Positions 51,872 through 60,155 of a stretch of 64,000 bases of DNA are shown piece after piece. Below the pieces are notes generated by a model that had not been told where the DNA came from, did not search any database, and saw nothing but the letters and a program-made list of their open reading frames with translations. Position numbers and translations under genes: made by a program. Within the stretch, counting starts at the first letter, position 1. The number at the start of each line of letters is the position of its first letter. Source of the stretch: Nitrososphaerales archaeon (GTDB lineage: Archaea > Thermoproteota > Nitrososphaeria > Nitrososphaerales > Gagatemarchaeaceae); assembly GCA_032906765.1 (NCBI GenBank), contig JAJTZB010000002.1, forward strand, positions 62,001 to 126,000. The letters run 5' to 3'.

Positions 51872-51964
51872 CTAGAGAGTTTCTTCGTCCGAGTCCTCTT
51901 CCCAACCGTCTTCGTCGAGGTCTTCGTCGAGTTCTTCGTCGAGTTCTTGGTCCTCTTCGGACAT
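51872..51964 (-). CDS. Very acidic 30-residue protein
   Basis: The ATG at 51964 to TAG frame encodes MSEEDQELDEELDEDLDEDG, then WEEDSDEETL; about two thirds of residues are Asp or Glu. The middle is built from imperfect 12-base repeats. A TATA-like GCTTTAATAGG lies about 25 bases upstream, predicting a leaderless transcript. Small acidic proteins of this kind may bind basic partners; the function here is unknown. Confidence 0.5.
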   Translation of the reverse strand: MSEEDQELDEELDEDLDEDGWEEDSDEETL

Positions 51965-51988
51965 TTTGACGGCCAGCGCGATTTCTGT

Positions 51989-52001
51989 TAACCTATTAAA
52001 G
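51989..52001. promoter_or_regulatory. Shared TATA region for the acidic peptide and tsaC
   Basis: ACCTATTAAAGCT reads as a TATA element on both strands, with GCTTTAATAGG facing the acidic ORF and CTATTAAAG facing tsaC. It implies that tsaC may start at TTG 52022 instead of GTG 52013. Confidence 0.4.
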
Positions 52002-52012
52002 CTCTCGGTGAC

Positions 52013-52636
52013 GTGACGAAATTGGAGTTGACCGCCCGACTGGTTCTGTTCACGCGCTCTGGCGTGGAAGATGCTGCAGCAGTTGTGAAGGCTGCAGGAC
52101 TCGTTGTGTACCCCACGGACACCGTCTATGGGCTCGGGGTAGATCCTATGGACAGTGATGCGGTAAGGCGTCTCTTCGCTGTCAAGAGGAGGGAGGCGAG
52201 ACCGATACCAATCCTCTGTGACAGCCTCGAGTCAGCCCTCAGGCTAGTCTGGTTGAACTCCCGGTCAGTCGACCTTGCTAAGAGGCATTGGCCTGGCGCG
52301 CTGACGATTGTGGCCCCCCTGAAGGAGGAGCTTCCCTTCCAAGTACACCAAGGGAGCGGGACGGTCGGCGTGAGAGTCCCTGCTTCGAAGCTGTGTGCAC
52401 AGCTGATCAGGCTCTGCGGAGGTTACCTGACGGGCACCAGCGCCAACATCTCGGGGAGGCCGCCGTGCAGGTCTGCCGGGGAGGCTATGAAGGAGCTGGG
52501 TGGCGCGGTCGACCTGATTCTCGACGGAGGCTGCCTCGAAGGAAAGGCCTCCACGGTGGTCCGCGTGCTGGGGGAGGGTATTGAGGTTTTAAGGAAGGGA
52601 CCAGTCGGGGTCAACGACGAGGTCAAGACGAGATGA
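52013..52636 (+). CDS. tsaC: Threonylcarbamoyl-AMP synthase (YrdC/Sua5 family)
   Basis: This 207-residue protein has VVYPTDTVYGLGVDP, KRREARPIPILC, WPGALTIVAPL, VGVRVPASK and GTSANISGRPPC. It makes threonylcarbamoyl-adenylate for tRNA t6A37. It lacks the extra Sua5 domain. The KEOPS subunit Cgi121, which acts in the same pathway, is encoded close by. The stop overlaps the next start (ATGA). Confidence 0.93.
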   Translation: MTKLELTARLVLFTRSGVEDAAAVVKAAGLVVYPTDTVYGLGVDPMDSDAVRRLFAVKRREARPIPILCDSLESALRLVWLNSRSVDLAKRHWPGALTIVAPLKEELPFQVHQGSGTVGVRVPASKLCAQLIRLCGGYLTGTSANISGRPPCRSAGEAMKELGGAVDLILDGGCLEGKASTVVRVLGEGIEVLRKGPVGVNDEVKTR

Positions 52637-53145
52637 ACCTGGTTGTCACCTCTGCCAAAGGTCTGGAAGCAAAGGCCTCGGCCGAGTTCAAGGAGATTGC
52701 TCTCCTTTCAGGCATCAGGAAGGTGACCATCGAACGCTCACCCTACGACGGCGTAGTCGAAGTAGACGCTGAGAACTCAAAGACCTTGCTCGCCTTTCTT
52801 GCGGATTTCGTGAAGTCGGAGCCATTCAAGGTTAGGTACATCATGCGTGTGCTTCCCGTCGACAGGGTCATCGACACAAAGCTTGACGATATAGTGAAGG
52901 CGGTGAAGGACCTCGCAGCGCACATCGGACAGGGCGAGACCTTCAGAATCACAATCGAGGCGAGGGACTCGCCCTACTCGGACAAGCAGCTCATAGACGC
53001 CATAGCAGATGTGGTAGACAGAAAGGTCAGCCTCAACGCACCGGACAAGATCGTTTTCATCCAAGTATTCGGAGAGTACACCGGCGTTTCGGTCGTCGCA
53101 CCTCAGGACATCCTCAGCATAATGAGGCTGAAGAGGGCCGTCTAG
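52633..53145 (+). CDS. THUMP-domain RNA-binding protein (Tan1-like)
   Basis: In this 170-residue protein, residues about 60-165 form a THUMP domain (FKVRYIMRVLPVDRVIDTKL, FRITIEARDSPYSDKQLIDA, VFGEYTGVSVV). Tan1-type proteins assist tRNA ac4C formation. No catalytic domain is attached. It is coupled to tsaC and overlaps convergent cgi121 by 4 bases. Confidence 0.85.
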   Translation: MNLVVTSAKGLEAKASAEFKEIALLSGIRKVTIERSPYDGVVEVDAENSKTLLAFLADFVKSEPFKVRYIMRVLPVDRVIDTKLDDIVKAVKDLAAHIGQGETFRITIEARDSPYSDKQLIDAIADVVDRKVSLNAPDKIVFIQVFGEYTGVSVVAPQDILSIMRLKRAV

Positions 53146-53573
53146 GTTCTTTGGGCGTTAAGGAGGGCCGACTCCTCGACGCGCATCATCTCGCCCCTTC
53201 CGAGTGTCCCCCTAGGGAGCCGCTCCGCTCCGAGCACGCCCAAACTCTCAGCTGCGTTGAGTTCCTCTCCCTCTCCAGCGGCCACGAAGATGAAGTCCTC
53301 GCCCGCTCTCGCGCCGACTGACCGGATTGCCTCCGTGATCTGCGTGGTTCCAGCCAGTCGAAGTAGCAGGTCGATCTCAAGCTTCTTCGCCAACAGGTTC
53401 TGGGCGAGGGAGGCTCTCAGCGTCTGCGCCACAATCATCTCAGCCAGGGACTCGTTGGAGAGCGCGGACGTCCTGACGGTCTGGACCAGGAGCTTCGGAG
53501 CCGCCCCCCGGACAGACTCCCTCAGCCTTTCAGGGTCTGCGCCGCCAGCTACTACGTAGCAGCGGACCTCCAT
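53142..53573 (-). CDS. cgi121: KEOPS complex subunit Cgi121
   Basis: This 143-residue protein has the characteristic LAKKLEIDLLLRLAGTTQIT, followed by EAI and GARAGEDFIFVA. Cgi121 recruits tRNA to KEOPS, which finishes t6A37 using the product of TsaC. It is the last gene of the eS17 - ParB-like - SAMP-like - cgi121 run. Confidence 0.88.
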   Translation of the reverse strand: MEVRCYVVAGGADPERLRESVRGAAPKLLVQTVRTSALSNESLAEMIVAQTLRASLAQNLLAKKLEIDLLLRLAGTTQITEAIRSVGARAGEDFIFVAAGEGEELNAAESLGVLGAERLPRGTLGRGEMMRVEESALLNAQRT

Positions 53574-53577
53574 TGGC

Positions 53578-53835
53578 TCACCCGCCGTGCGAGAAGGGAA
53601 TCAGGACGACCCGCTCCCCGCTCCTAATAGTCCTCTTGGTCGACGCTGGGACGAATGCTTCCCCGTCCTCGATCAACGCAAGTGTGTTGTACCTGTCGAA
53701 GCCTGGGTCCCAGTCCTTGCACATATTCCTCAGTTTCTCCACCAACTCTCCAGTCTCCAGTTCATCGGCGCTCAGCTCCACCTCTTCCGCACCGACGCTC
53801 GTCTTGATGTGGCCCAGACATCTCACTTTGATCAT
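53578..53835 (-). CDS. Ubiquitin-like MoaD/ThiS/SAMP family protein
   Basis: This 85-residue beta-grasp protein ends in FSHGG with the diglycine needed for adenylation and conjugation or sulfur transfer. The core strands are IKVRCLGHIK, ERVVLIPF and the helix ETGELVEKLRNMC. It may serve molybdopterin synthesis, tRNA thiolation or protein modification; which one cannot be told. It overlaps the upstream ParB-like gene by 4 bases. Confidence 0.82.
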   Translation of the reverse strand: MIKVRCLGHIKTSVGAEEVELSADELETGELVEKLRNMCKDWDPGFDRYNTLALIEDGEAFVPASTKRTIRSGERVVLIPFSHGG

Positions 53836-54650
53836 TGGCCGCCCAGCACTAGGAGTCTTTCCTTATACCTTCTGCCGCCGTATGCGGAGTTCGGTGGAAG
53901 CAGAGTGTGAGGAGCCCTCAAGCGGGCGTCGAGGGTCTTCCTTGAGCCTTCCCTGAGCTCGGCGAGAGGGACGTTCGCTGATACAGGCCTCAGGTCGATC
54001 ACGTGCATCGATGTCTTGCATGGGAAGAGATGCTTCGTCCTCGCGGCCGTGATGACGTCCTGCTTGGTCAGCCTTTGCGAGAGGAGAATCAAGTTACCTC
54101 TTTTCTGGAGCGGAACGTCAATGTCGTCCTCGGGCAGGAACCTTCGCGTCCATCCTGCAGCAGCCGCCATCTCGTCTATTTTTCTCATGATGTCGAATCC
54201 GCCCTCCAGCTCCAGTTTCCCGCTGGGCACATAACCTCCAGTCTCCGTCATAGCAGCCACGGCGAAGTGCCTGTCCTCGAGCTTCTCGATTGCTTCGGAG
54301 GTGGGACATCTTTCGGAGAGGCCTGCTTCGCCAAGTGTATTCTTGATCTGATCTGCGCTCCTTGCACCGTAGACCCTCGCCCATCTCTTCACCATGATCG
54401 CCCTGGAGCTGTAGTCGACTGTGAAACACACTGCATAGCCGATTCCCATGCTGGCTAGGGCGCTGAGCCTGTGCATTCCGTCCAGTACTGCGCCTGTATC
54501 ATGGTCGACGATGATTGGATCCTTCTGCATTCCGTCCCGTTTCAGCTCGCCCGCAAGCCTCTCGACCTGCGACTGGATTGTCTCCTCGTGCGGAAGGAGG
54601 GCGGAGACGGGTCGGAGGTCTACTCGAGCCTCACCGCCTTCCAGGGACAA
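53832..54650 (-). CDS. ParB/sulfiredoxin-fold protein, possible serine kinase SerK relative
   Basis: In this 272-residue protein, residues 1-110 show the ParB-like pattern VSALLPHEETIQSQVERLAG, DPIIVDHDTGAVLDGMHRLS. There is no HTH or centromere-binding part. Archaeal SerK, which phosphorylates free serine, has the same fold, the early Glu (here Glu22/23) and an LDGxHR motif (56-61). Assignment as a serine kinase is inference. Confidence 0.65.
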   Translation of the reverse strand: MSLEGGEARVDLRPVSALLPHEETIQSQVERLAGELKRDGMQKDPIIVDHDTGAVLDGMHRLSALASMGIGYAVCFTVDYSSRAIMVKRWARVYGARSADQIKNTLGEAGLSERCPTSEAIEKLEDRHFAVAAMTETGGYVPSGKLELEGGFDIMRKIDEMAAAAGWTRRFLPEDDIDVPLQKRGNLILLSQRLTKQDVITAARTKHLFPCKTSMHVIDLRPVSANVPLAELREGSRKTLDARLRAPHTLLPPNSAYGGRRYKERLLVLGGQ

Positions 54651-54653
54651 GGC

Positions 54654-54863
54654 CTACTCTGCCTTCGGTTCCCCTGGTGCCTCTTCCTCTGTTTCGTCGC
54701 TCTTCAGGGCCTTGGAAATGTAGCCTGCGATGTGGTTCCTCAGCTGCTTCGAGGGGATGATCGCGAGCTCCACCAACGCCTTCTTGTTCTTCTCGTAGTC
54801 TGAACTGAACGCTTCTGGGTGCCTCTGTAGGATCATCTCGGATAGCCGCCTGGTCTTATCCAA
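54654..54863 (-). CDS. Small-subunit ribosomal protein eS17
   Basis: This 69-residue protein reads DKTRRLSEMILQRHPEAFS, NKKALVELAIIPSKQLRNHI and AGYISKAL, the eS17 signature, with an acidic tail. The start is TTG 54863. A TATA-like GGTTAAGCA lies about 30 bases upstream. It is the first gene of the four-gene run toward cgi121 (3-base gap to the ParB-like gene). Confidence 0.93.
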   Translation of the reverse strand: MDKTRRLSEMILQRHPEAFSSDYEKNKKALVELAIIPSKQLRNHIAGYISKALKSDETEEEAPGEPKAE

Positions 54864-54894
54864 TCTTCCTCTTCAACCCCAAACTGGCGAGTGC

Positions 54895-55641
54895 TTAACC
54901 TTTCCCACGGGCAGCAAGGTAGGCCGTGCCATTTTTCACGAGGAGCTCGACAGTTTCCCCAAAGGACCTGCGCCATAGTTCAGCGAGCTTGTGTACTACG
55001 GACGGGACTAGCCAGGGTCCGCCAGCGCCTCCCAGGGAGGCAAAGCTGACCGGGCCGTCGCTCTCTGTAAGGATAAGCCCCTCGGCGTAGTTCGAGGCCA
55101 TCTTCTGCAGCTTCTTCGAGTGCAGGAGAGCTGGGCCGAAGGAGACGAAGTAGCCACGGTTGGAGGCCTCGGCCGCGAACACATCCCCTTGGAACCAGTG
55201 GAGTAATACCGCACTGGGCGAGAACGACGGCAGTAGCCGCAGGCACTCTGCCTCAGCACCCCTAGAGTGGACTTGGACAGGCTTTCCAAGACGACCGGCA
55301 AGGCTGAGCTGCTCCTTGAACACCCTCATCTGGGCGCTCCTCTCCCCGATTTCGGAGTACTTCGGGTCCAAGCCTATCTCGCCCACCCCGGCGGCTCGCC
55401 GAGCCGCTTTGTCGAGCCAGTCGAGGCTGGGCTCCTCGGTTGCCTCTGAGGGGTGGACTCCGACGAATGGCCTCACAAACAGCCCGTTTTCGCTTGCAAA
55501 CTTGAGTGTTATCATCGAAGTGTCTCTGCTCGTGCTGGACGAGAGGAGCAATGTTTCCGATGAGGATGCGAACCGCAAGACGCCACTAGGATCAACGTAG
55601 TCGCTCAAGTGCACATGCGAATCGATGAATCGCACGTTCAA
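54895..55641 (-). CDS. TatD family metal-dependent hydrolase
   Basis: This 248-residue TIM barrel has the metal ligands HVH (9-11), a Glu in GVGEIGLDPKY, and later His (VHSRG, LLHWFQG) and Asp (TESDGP). TatD proteins act as 3'-5' DNA or RNA exonucleases or D-aminoacyl deacylases. The start is uncertain by a few codons. Confidence 0.88.
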   Translation of the reverse strand: MNVRFIDSHVHLSDYVDPSGVLRFASSSETLLLSSSTSRDTSMITLKFASENGLFVRPFVGVHPSEATEEPSLDWLDKAARRAAGVGEIGLDPKYSEIGERSAQMRVFKEQLSLAGRLGKPVQVHSRGAEAECLRLLPSFSPSAVLLHWFQGDVFAAEASNRGYFVSFGPALLHSKKLQKMASNYAEGLILTESDGPVSFASLGGAGGPWLVPSVVHKLAELWRRSFGETVELLVKNGTAYLAARGKG

Positions 55642-55834
55642 CCTTGTCCTCGGGTGATATTTAGCCCACTCCTAACACTCACGGCGCAAAGAGCGTCGTT
55701 CGGCCTCTATGGTGCGTTATTCCCCCTTATTTCCAGAAGAGGGGTGATTGGACGCTCCGCAAGGCCAAAAGAGGACGAAGACGCTCGCCTTTGGTGCCAA
55801 AGGTTTTTAACGTCGCCGTCCCAACTGTAGTCTA

Positions 55835-56065
55835 ATGTCGGACAGTTCGGAGTTCGGCCTCGCAGCGGTGTACAGGGTGATCAAGAAGGCCGGAGCGGAT
55901 AGAGTTGGGGACGACGCGGCCATCGAGCTCAGGGCAGAGTTGGAATCGCTCGGTTTGCAGATATCGAAACAAGCGGTGGAGCTTGCGGCGCACGCGGGTC
56001 GGAAGACAGTCAAGCCTTCGGACATAAAACTGGCTGCGAAGGCGATTCTGAAGCAGAATTTGTAG
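55835..56065 (+). CDS. Archaeal histone
   Basis: This 76-residue histone fold has [60 protein letters not shown]. It has no tails and would wrap DNA as dimers and multimers. A strong TATA-like GGTTTTTAACG lies about 30 bases upstream of a short leader. Confidence 0.95.
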   Translation: MSDSSEFGLAAVYRVIKKAGADRVGDDAAIELRAELESLGLQISKQAVELAAHAGRKTVKPSDIKLAAKAILKQNL

Positions 56066-56185
56066 CTTCTGAACTGACAGACCTCAATCTGACCTCGGTC
56101 TAGGCGATGAGGGCAGGTGGCCCTGCCCAAAACGCTTTACTAGCCTCCTCGTGAAAGTAGGTGTCGAAAAGGTAATGTCCCGCCA

Positions 56186-56479
56186 ATATCCGAAGACGGC
56201 AGGGCAGGAATCGCACGCCTTCTAGCGAAGGCTATCAACAGAAACCAGCAACTCATCCTGGAACACCTCTCGTCCATAGACGGAAGGTCGCTCACATCAC
56301 ACGTACTGGAGATCTCCGAGACGACCGGGGTACCGCTGTCGACACTGAAACTAAACGCCAAGGTGCTCCGCGAACTCCAACTCATCTCCACATCTGAACA
56401 CACGGCCTCTCTCACGCCATCGGGCGCCGAGGCTCTATCGCTGCTGCGGGAGCACTTCACAGGGGGCAGGACTGAATGA
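56186..56479 (+). CDS. Winged-helix transcriptional regulator without a standard start codon
   Basis: The frame open from 56144 encodes GIARLLAKAINRNQQLILEH, SETTGVPLSTLKLNAKVLRE and LISTSEHTASLTPSGAEALS, a clear winged-helix domain. It ends in TGA overlapping the next ATG (ATGA, 56476-56479). The open frame has no ATG, GTG or TTG before the domain; ATA 56186 is shown only as a nominal start. ATG 56175 upstream is in another frame, so a one-base indel near 56190-56220 or a rare start codon is needed. Confidence 0.6.
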   Translation: MSEDGRAGIARLLAKAINRNQQLILEHLSSIDGRSLTSHVLEISETTGVPLSTLKLNAKVLRELQLISTSEHTASLTPSGAEALSLLREHFTGGRTE

Positions 56480-57144
56480 GCCTTCACAGCAGGATGAGAG
56501 AAATCGTGCTGGCGCACCCGGCCATTCACAACGACTTCCTGACAAGGTTCTCCGAGGCCAAGGTCTCAGACACAGAATTCAAGCAATTCGCGACGGAGTT
56601 CTTCCACTTCTCAAGGACCTTCCCAGCAATCCTCGCCAACCTCTTGGTCAACACGCCTGATGAAGCCGAGGCATTTGAGCTGACCAAGGTGCTTACCTCA
56701 GAGCTTGGGGACGGGGACCCGAGCAAGCGCCACGAGTTGCTCTTCAGGAGGTTCCTCGCTTCCGTAGGGATAGACTCCAGGCAAGTAATCACCAAGCCAA
56801 TGAAGCCAACCACCAAAGCCTACCTCGACGGCCTCTGGGAGCTCTACGGCGGTAGCGACCACGCCAGAGCACTCGGGGCCTCGTTCGGGCTCGAGAACAT
56901 GGCCATACCAATGTGGGACCAACTCATTCCTGGTCTGAGCCAGATCAAGAAGCGAAAGATTCCCCAGATGGACATGGAGTACTTCACCTTCCACCGCGAG
57001 CTTGAGACCCAGCACGAGGACGCGATGGAGGAGGTGGCCGAAATCGTGGGGAACGACCCTGCCGTCCAGAAATCCTTCGAGAGTGGCATCAGGGAAGCAC
57101 TAGGGCTGCTTCACGGCTTCTGGACTGGCCTAGCAGCCAGCTGA
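56476..57144 (+). CDS. Heme-oxygenase-like diiron oxidase family protein (CADD/TenA-like)
   Basis: This 222-residue all-helical protein carries Glu in TSELGDGD, His in SKRHELLFRRF, Glu in FGLENMAIPM and ELETQHEDAM (Glu/His), the spacing of metal ligands in heme-oxygenase-like diiron enzymes such as CADD and UndA. TenA and PqqC share the fold. The reaction is unknown; a CADD-like role in p-aminobenzoate synthesis is one possibility. It is coupled to the upstream regulator. Confidence 0.78.
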   Translation: MSLHSRMREIVLAHPAIHNDFLTRFSEAKVSDTEFKQFATEFFHFSRTFPAILANLLVNTPDEAEAFELTKVLTSELGDGDPSKRHELLFRRFLASVGIDSRQVITKPMKPTTKAYLDGLWELYGGSDHARALGASFGLENMAIPMWDQLIPGLSQIKKRKIPQMDMEYFTFHRELETQHEDAMEEVAEIVGNDPAVQKSFESGIREALGLLHGFWTGLAAS

Positions 57145-57367
57145 CCACTCTCCCCCTTTTTTTCTCGGAGCAACAGCACTCAAGTTCTGGGCAGCAGTCA
57201 AATACACTTCCTTCTTGGGCTTCTTTTGCCAAATCATTAGAAGAAGATTCGAGGCAGTCGTGTCATGGCGCACCTGCCTCAAGGCAAGCAGCAGGAGGAG
57301 TACCTGAGCGCGGTGGCCCAACTTTCGGCAAAGCTTAATCTGGCTTCCTCCTCGGCGGCTGCTACCT
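57145..57367 (+). terminator. T-rich terminator and spacer before tRNA-Glu
   Basis: CCCCC followed by TTTTTTT (57157-57163) lies 13 bases after the diiron gene stop, a typical archaeal oligo-T terminator. The rest of the gap holds no supported gene; an open frame here runs through the tRNA and is not credible. Confidence 0.55.
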
Positions 57368-57442
57368 GCCCCGGTGGTGTAGCCCGGTCAAGCATGCTAG
57401 CCTCTCGAGCTAGCGACGGGGGTCCAAATCCCCCCCGGGGCA
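57368..57442 (+). tRNA. tRNA-Glu (CTC)
   Basis: A 75-base cloverleaf with acceptor GCCCCGG/CCGGGGC, discriminator A, anticodon arm CTAGC-CTCTCGA-GCTAG (anticodon CTC) and T-arm GGGGG-TCCAAAT-CCCCC. CCA is not encoded. No intron. Confidence 0.93.
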
Positions 57443-57485
57443 CTTTGGCTGGGGCGCCAGCCGTTTCTGAAATCGAAGTCGGGTC

Positions 57486-58139
57486 TCAGAGGCCAAGAAT
57501 CCCGCTAAGGATGAAGAAGCTTCCGAACGCAAGAAGCACGGAGCCCGCGAGCAGGTCGAGCCCCCACCTCGGTACGCGCAGCAGGTACTCGTAGGAGACA
57601 GCTGAGATTGTGATGATGAGGGCCAGACTCACCAGAGCACCCACAAGCGTCCACTCGAGGTTGAAAGTCCCAGCCGCTGCAAGGACTAGGCTAGCCTCGA
57701 ATCCCTCGGTGAGCGCTATGCTCAGAACAGGAAGGGAGTTGAATGGGGAGAATGGGATTACAACGGGCCTCTCGCCCTCGTAGCGCTTCATGTCCTTCTC
57801 GACAGCCTCGTCCTCCATCTTCTTCATCTTGTCCCTGAACGACCTCTTCCCGAAGTAGTACCGCTTGAAGCCCCGGAGAAACCTGTAGGAGAAGTACAGT
57901 ATGACGCCCCCTGTCGCGAAGTCAATCAGTAGGGTGGGCAGCAGCAAGAAGACTTGGCGGATGGCGAGGAACAGGAGGACCGATGCTGTTCCGCCGCATA
58001 CAACCCCAAACAGGACGTTGTTCTTCCCCAGTTGCCTGACGGTGGCCACAGACAGAATGGCGACCTCACTTCCCTCCAGAAGGACTGCCTTGAACGAGAG
58101 CAGAAACGAGGCAACAATCACGACGGTGACGTCGCTCAA
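57486..58139 (-). CDS. FTR1-like / COG4280-type membrane protein
   Basis: This 217-residue protein has six membrane segments. The repeated motifs LLEGSEVAILSVATVR (N-half) and ALTEGFEASLVLAA (C-half) place a conserved Glu pair in two pseudo-symmetric helices, like the REGxE motifs of iron permease FTR1. A charged loop (FRDKMKKMEDEAVEKDMKRY) separates the halves. A cation-transport role is inference. The start is TTG 58139, with GGATTAAATCC about 25 bases upstream. Confidence 0.65.
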   Translation of the reverse strand: MSDVTVVIVASFLLSFKAVLLEGSEVAILSVATVRQLGKNNVLFGVVCGGTASVLLFLAIRQVFLLLPTLLIDFATGGVILYFSYRFLRGFKRYYFGKRSFRDKMKKMEDEAVEKDMKRYEGERPVVIPFSPFNSLPVLSIALTEGFEASLVLAAAGTFNLEWTLVGALVSLALIITISAVSYEYLLRVPRWGLDLLAGSVLLAFGSFFILSGILGL

Positions 58140-58220
58140 GGCGGAGGCCCGCCTCCTATCACGGATTTAATCCTTGTCGCCATGGGAAAGCATAAGATTG
58201 CCTCGCGCGGCACTCGGCTC

Positions 58221-60145
58221 ATGTCAAGACCCGTCAAGCCAGCCGACTTCGCGCTATACGGCATGCTCTCCGAGCCGAGCTTCTCTCCAGACGGTAAGAG
58301 AATCGCCTTCTCCGTGAGACGCGCGAACCTGGCAAACGACGAATACGACTCGGAAGTCTACGTCTGCGAAACGAGGGGAGGAAGCCTGACCAAGTTCACG
58401 TCAGGCGGGAAGGATTCCGACCCGGTCTGGTCTCCTGACGGCTCCTCGATTCTCTTCCTCTCAAAGCGAGGATTCGCGAAGGACGAGAAGGGCTCGGCGC
58501 TCTACGTCATCCCAGCTGAAGGTGGTGAGGCAAGGCTTCTTGTGAAGAGCAAGAACGGCATCGAGAACCCGCAATGGTCTCCAGACTCGAAGGCGATCTT
58601 CTACCTCTCGGACATCGTCAAAGAAGAGAAGGGAGACGTGAAGGTGATCAAACGGTTCGGCTACTGGTTCAACGGGAAAGGGTTCACGTACAACAAGCGG
58701 AAGCATCTGTTCAAGATAGACCTCGCGACATCGAAGTCAGACCATATCACGAGCGGTGCGTTCGACGTTACAGACTTCGCGGTCTCCCACGCCGGGAAAG
58801 CGGTTGCTTACCTGGCGGTCGCCGACGACCTGAAACCGTACATCTCAGATCTCGTCGTCTGCAACTTGAAGACCGGGAAGAAGGCCAAGCTGACTCGATC
58901 GAATATGGAGATCTCCACCCTGTCGTGGAGCCCAGACGACAGACGAATCGCTGTCTTGGGCGATGACCTTCCTTTTGGTTTCGCCTCTCATGAAGTAGTT
59001 TGGGTTGTGGACCTCGCCAGACGCAAGCTGTCGCGGCCAGACAGAGTTGACAAGAACAAGGCGAACGGCCTCAACTCAGACGTCAGAGCCAAGGCCCACG
59101 GCCCTCACAAGATTGCTTGGGAGAAGAATGGAATCTACTTCGTGCAAGCGGACGGCGGGTCCGTCGGACTCTACAGGCTCGAGCCTGGCTCGAATTCGGT
59201 GCAGGTCGTGAAGGGCGGTAGGAGCATAGAGGGCTTCGACGTCCGCGACGGAAGGGTCGCTTTCGTGGCGATGGACTCTACGCACCTCGAAGAGCTCTAC
59301 GTGAAGGCAGGTCGAGAGGCGCAACTGACTACGATGAACGCGGCGGTGCCAAGGGAACTCGACATCAGACGCTCAGAGGCGTTCAGCTTCAGGGCTAGCG
59401 ACGGTCAAGTTGTGGAGGGGTGGGTGCTGCTTCCAAAGAAGAAAGGGAAGGTGCCTGCGATACTCTATGTTCACGGCGGGCCGAAGACCGCCTTCGGACA
59501 CTCCTTCATGCACGAGTTCCAGGCCTTCGGAGGCGCGGGCTACGCCGTGTGTACATGAACCCAAGGGGCAGCGACGGTTACTCCGAAAGGTTCGCCGACA
59601 TCAGGGGGATGTACGGGACTCGGGACTACGACGACCTGTTGGAGGGACTGGATTACGTGCTGAAGCGCTACCCGCAGATAGACGGAAGCAGGCTGGGCAT
59701 AGCTGGAGGCTCATACGGCGGTTACATGACCAACTGGGCAATCGGGCACACTGACAGGTTCAAGGCAGCGGTCACGGACCGGAGCATCGCGAGTTGGGTC
59801 AGCATGTGGGGCGTCTCGGATATCGGGCCGCACTTCACATCCGATCAGATTGGCGGAGACCCTTGGAACGCAGAGGAGCGGCTTCTCGCAGACTCCCCCC
59901 TTCGGTACGCGCCCAACGTGAAAACGCCCCTCCTTGTGGTCCACTCGATGGAGGACTATCGCTGTCCCCTCCCGGAGGGGGTCCAGTTTTTCACTGCGCT
60001 GAAGATTCTCGGGAAGGAGGCCGAGATGGTCCTCTTCCCAGGAGAGAACCACGACCTATCCAGGGTCGGGAAGCCTAAACACAGGGTCGCGCGTCTAGAG
60101 CACTACCTGCGCTGGTTCGACATGCATCTGAAGACAAAGAGCTGA
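58221..60145 (+). pseudogene. S9 family acylaminoacyl-peptidase, split by a one-base frameshift
   Basis: The N-part (ATG 58221 to TGA 59556-59558) is a beta-propeller with repeated FSPDGKRIAF, WSPDGSSILF and WSPDSKAIFY. The C-part, read from about 59549 to 60145, holds the alpha/beta hydrolase triad: Ser in GGSYGGYM, Asp in SMEDYRCP, His in ENHDLSR. At 59547-59551, GCCGTGTGTACATG needs one more G to read AVVYMNPRGS. With it, the protein would be about 641 residues. Both halves are otherwise well preserved, so a recent mutation or an assembly error is likely. Confidence 0.88.
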
Positions 60146-60155
60146 ATCTGGAGAG

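Noticed and set aside
51899-51953. Repeats resembling a short tandem array
   Set aside because: The 12-base repeats encode the Asp/Glu-rich peptide and are not a CRISPR array; I found no CRISPR repeat-spacer pattern anywhere in the window.
57265-57594. Plus-strand open frame of 109 codons
   Set aside because: It runs straight through the tRNA-Glu gene and the end of the FTR1-like gene, so it is not a real protein gene.
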